Assembly: GCF_000814905.1 (NCBI RefSeq)
Contig: NZ_JXAG01000042.1
Span: 62,001 to 126,000, forward strand
DNA length: 64,000 nucleotides
From: Enterobacter sp. Bisph1
GTDB lineage: Bacteria > Pseudomonadota > Gammaproteobacteria > Enterobacterales > Enterobacteriaceae
Reading direction: 5' to 3'
Positions 61,538 through 64,000 of this stretch are shown piece by piece; the first letter of the stretch is position 1; the number at the start of each line of letters is the position of its first letter. The notes below the pieces were generated by a model that saw only the letters and a list, made by a program, of their open reading frames with translations, had not been told where the DNA came from and did not search any database. Made by a program: the position numbers and the translations under genes.

Positions 61538-62569
61538 ATGGTCACAATGCTGGATGTTTCACTGCGCGCGGGGGTGTCAAAAGCCACGGTTTCCCGGGTG
61601 CTGAACGGCACCGGGCAGGTGAAAGAGAGCACCCGCAATCAGGTTTTTAAAGCGATGGAGGAGCTGGAGTATCGTCCCAACTTTCTTGCGCGCTCGCTGG
61701 CCAACCGCACCAGCAACAGCATTGGGTTGGTCGTTTCCAGCTTTGACGGTTTTTATTTTGGCTGCTTATTACAGCAGGCGGCGCGCCGGGCAGAACTGCA
61801 CGGTAAACAGCTGATTGTCACCGACGGTCACGATACGCCCGTGCGGGAAGAGCTGGCGGTGCAGATGCTGGCCGACAGGCGCTGCGACGCTATTATCCTC
61901 TACACCCGTTTTATGAGCGAAGAAGCGATTTTACAGCTTATTGACGCCACGCCGATGCCGCTGATAGTGATCAATCGTCAGCTGTTTCAGGCGCGGGATA
62001 AATGCGTTTTCTTCGAGCAGCAGGAGGCCGCTTTTCAGGCGGTAGATTACCTGGTGACCCAGGGACACCGCGCCATCGCCTGCATTACCGCGCCGATTCA
62101 TACCCCCACCGGCCAGGCGCGGCTAATGGGTTATCGCAAGGCGCTGGAAAAACACGGGATTGGCTGGGATGCGGCCAAAGTAAAATACGGTGACTCCGCC
62201 ATGACCGGCGGCTATACGCTGTGCCAGCAAATGTTACAGCAGGGGGTAACTTTCAGCGCCCTGTTTGCCGGTAACGACGATATGGCGCTGGGGGCGGCGA
62301 AAGCGATTCGACAAGCGGGCCTGCGCATTCCGCAGGATATTTCGCTGTTCGGTTTTGATGATGCGCCGAGCGCACAATGGCTGGAGCCGGGGCTGTCGAC
62401 GGTTTATTTACCCATCGACAGCATGATCACTACCGCCATCGATCAGGCGATAAAATTAGTCAACAGCGAGCCGATCGCGGCGATCCCGCCCTTTACCGGC
62501 ACGCTGGTGTTGCGAGAATCCGTCGCGCCGGGACCGGGCACAAGGCTTAGCACTGCTCCAGCGCGATAA
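61538..62569 (+). CDS. LacI-family regulator (AscG-like)
   Basis: 343 residues from the ATG at 61538. Helix-turn-helix TMLDVSLRAGVSKATVSRVLNG and hinge YRPNFLARSLAN, then a sugar-sensing domain (LVVSSFDGFYFG, VINRQLF, ALFAGNDDMALGA, GFDDAPSAQW) close to AscG, the repressor of the E. coli arbutin-salicin-cellobiose operon. It is divergent from the PTS operon, so probably its regulator alongside the GntR protein. Its 3' end overlaps the convergent lysA by 23 bp. Confidence 0.9.
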   Translation: MVTMLDVSLRAGVSKATVSRVLNGTGQVKESTRNQVFKAMEELEYRPNFLARSLANRTSNSIGLVVSSFDGFYFGCLLQQAARRAELHGKQLIVTDGHDTPVREELAVQMLADRRCDAIILYTRFMSEEAILQLIDATPMPLIVINRQLFQARDKCVFFEQQEAAFQAVDYLVTQGHRAIACITAPIHTPTGQARLMGYRKALEKHGIGWDAAKVKYGDSAMTGGYTLCQQMLQQGVTFSALFAGNDDMALGAAKAIRQAGLRIPQDISLFGFDDAPSAQWLEPGLSTVYLPIDSMITTAIDQAIKLVNSEPIAAIPPFTGTLVLRESVAPGPGTRLSTAPAR

Positions 62570-63809
62570 GCTCTGCAATGGTCTGGCGGCGGCGAATCAA
62601 CCGCGCCACGCCGTTATCAAATAATACTTCCGGCAGCAGCGGGCGGCTATTGTAGTTAGATGACATCGACGCGCCGTAGGCTCCGGTATCGTGCAGCACC
62701 AGATAATCACCGGCTTTCACCTGCGGCAGCGCGCGGGTTTCCACCTTCCCGCCCTCTTGCTGAGTAAAGACATCGCCGGATTCGCACAGCGGACCGGCCA
62801 CCACGGTGTCGATCAAAGGCGCATGTTGCAAATCACGGCCATCGGCGGCAAGGGCAGTGATGTGATGATAACTGCCGTACATCGCCGGGCGCATCAGATC
62901 GTTAAAGCCCGCGTCGATCAGCACAAAGTGGCGGCTGCCCATGTTTTTCACACTGCGCACCTGTGACACCAGTACACCGGATTCAGCGACAAGAAAACGT
63001 CCCGGTTCGATCTCCAGTTTCACCGCATGCCCCAGATGTTTTGCGATTTGCTCGCGGGCGGCATTCCACAAGCCATAATAGTGCGCGGTATCGACCGGTT
63101 CTTCCCCTTCACGATAGGGAATCGACAGGCCGCCGCCGGCAGAAATGGCCGGCAGATCCTGACCGGATTCCACCACCAGCTTCACCATCGCGCCGCACAC
63201 TTGTTCAAGATGGGCGTAATCGACACCGGAACCGATATGCATATGGATGCCAGCCAGTTTCAACTGGTAACGCTGAATGACCGCCAGCGCGTCCGCCATA
63301 TCGCCATACCAGATGCCATGCTTGCTGTTTTCGCCGCCGGTATTGGTTTTCTGGCTGTGGCCGTGACCAAAGCCCGGATTAACGCGCAGCCAGACGCGAT
63401 GGCCCGGCGAAACGTCACCCAGCTGGTGCAGCATATCGACGGAACCGGCATTTACCGCAATGCCCAGCTCGCTGACACGCGCAATCGTTGCCGCATCCAG
63501 CACGTCGGCGGTAAAGACGATATCGTCCGGATGGCGTTGCGGATCGTAACCCGCCGCCAGCGCACGCTCGATCTCGCCGAGGGAAACGGAGTCGACTTTG
63601 ACGCCCTGTTCGCGCATCAGGCGCAGAATATGAATATTCGAGCAGGCTTTTTGCGCGAAACGCACCACATCGAAGGCGCGCAGTTTGGCGATTTGCGCAC
63701 GAATAATTTGCGCATCGTAAACCCAAACCGGGCAGCCAAATTCGGCAGGCAGCCGCAGCAGGTTATTCGCGTTGAGGTCGGTTTCAGTCTGGTGTAATGA
63801 GCGTGGCAT
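62547..63809 (-). CDS. lysA: Diaminopimelate decarboxylase
   Basis: 420 residues, as in E. coli. The PLP lysine lies in RFAQKACSN (about 54); GGENSKHGIW, HMHIGSGVDYAH and EPGRFLVAESG are conserved, and the substrate Cys/Tyr are in GPLCESGDVF and GAYGASMSSNYN. It performs the last step of lysine biosynthesis. It is divergent from lysR, its activator. Confidence 0.98.
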   Translation of the reverse strand: MPRSLHQTETDLNANNLLRLPAEFGCPVWVYDAQIIRAQIAKLRAFDVVRFAQKACSNIHILRLMREQGVKVDSVSLGEIERALAAGYDPQRHPDDIVFTADVLDAATIARVSELGIAVNAGSVDMLHQLGDVSPGHRVWLRVNPGFGHGHSQKTNTGGENSKHGIWYGDMADALAVIQRYQLKLAGIHMHIGSGVDYAHLEQVCGAMVKLVVESGQDLPAISAGGGLSIPYREGEEPVDTAHYYGLWNAAREQIAKHLGHAVKLEIEPGRFLVAESGVLVSQVRSVKNMGSRHFVLIDAGFNDLMRPAMYGSYHHITALAADGRDLQHAPLIDTVVAGPLCESGDVFTQQEGGKVETRALPQVKAGDYLVLHDTGAYGASMSSNYNSRPLLPEVLFDNGVARLIRRRQTIAELIALEQC

Positions 63810-63929
63810 AGGTCACTCCGGCGTCTTTTTTGTTGATTACGCCACACTGCAAAGAGAATAAAAAATATCGTTTTATCGCGACTCTATGCAAAAATGATAT
63901 GGCTAACCCTGCAAACCCGGATCCTGATG
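63810..63929. promoter_or_regulatory. lysA-lysR divergent promoter region
   Basis: About 120 bp between divergent lysA and lysR, similar in length to E. coli. LysR is expected to bind here and activate lysA when diaminopimelate is present and lysine is low. No site was pinned down. Confidence 0.5.
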
Positions 63930-64000
63930 ATGCCCGCTGTTAACCTGCGCCATATCGAAATCTTTCATGCTGTGATGACCGCCGGCAATCTGACGGAAGC
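63930..64000 (+). CDS. lysR: LysR, activator of lysA (5' end only)
   Basis: 23 codons are seen before the window ends: MPAVNLRHIEIFHAVMTAGNLTEA, matching the N-terminal helix-turn-helix start of LysR. Two ATG codons are adjacent (63927 and 63930); the second fits the E. coli protein best. Confidence 0.92.
   Translation, partial: MPAVNLRHIEIFHAVMTAGNLTE

Overview
The window is a chromosomal segment of a gammaproteobacterium of the family Enterobacteriaceae. Most of it follows the E. coli mutS-rpoS to lysA-lysR gene order, with full-length orthologues. Three features point away from Escherichia/Salmonella towards the Klebsiella/Enterobacter/Kosakonia group: a second CysG-type siroheme synthase heading the cysDNC operon (cysF in Klebsiella aerogenes), a sugar PTS/6-phospho-beta-glucosidase cluster between galR and lysA, and one initiator tRNA gene where E. 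coli has three. Genus cannot be fixed from the sequence alone.

Region 1-4.2 kb is the accessory part. It holds the 3' end of a CitMHS-family citrate transporter, a divergent GntR/FCD regulator with two winged-helix-like segments, a decayed ParE-like toxin gene, and a 1.4-kb insert next to mutS. The insert carries an intact Fic-domain gene and a 55-codon gene facing it tail to tail. It lies between two ~237-bp direct copies of the mutS promoter and first 15 codons. The left copy is an orphaned mutS start; the right copy drives the real gene. The small protein has a near match to the Fic-inhibitory motif, so the pair may be a compact convergent toxin-antitoxin module.

Region 4.2-20 kb: mutS, a SnoaL-like protein, then (minus strand) ftsB-ispD-ispF-truD-surE-pcm-nlpD-rpoS, ygbE and the cysG-cysD-cysN-cysC sulfate assimilation operon, followed by iap. 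The rpoS leader keeps the DsrA/RprA/ArcZ pairing site, but an intergenic region about twice as long as in E. coli pushes it further from the start codon. Directly after iap comes rlmM. The segment that separates them in E. coli, including the type I-E CRISPR-Cas locus and cysJIH, is not here.

Region 20-56 kb: rlmM, ygdD, gcvA and the divergent sRNA GcvB, ygdI, csdA-csdE, tcdA, mltA, tRNA-fMet, amiC, argA with two ARG boxes, recC-ptrA-recB-recD, the minor pseudopilin genes ppdA-ppdB-ygdB-ppdC, thyA, lgt, ptsP, rppH, then a DnaA-box cluster at the position of E. coli DARS2, mutH, ygdQ, ygdR, tas, aas-lplT, and the tandem sRNAs OmrA and OmrB.

Region 56-64 kb: galR, then an inserted minus-strand operon (PTS IIC, GH1 6-phospho-beta-glucosidase, PTS IIB, UxuR-like GntR regulator, GNAT acetyltransferase) with a divergent AscG-like LacI regulator. 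Three palindromic operator-like sites spaced at near-integral helical turns lie in the divergent promoter region. The window ends with lysA and the first codons of lysR.

Functional links inside the window include MutS with MutH (mismatch repair), NlpD with AmiC (septal peptidoglycan splitting; NlpD activates AmiC), RecBCD as one enzyme, CysG/D/N/C in sulfate/sulfite reduction, and CsdA-CsdE-TcdA in sulfur transfer and tRNA modification.
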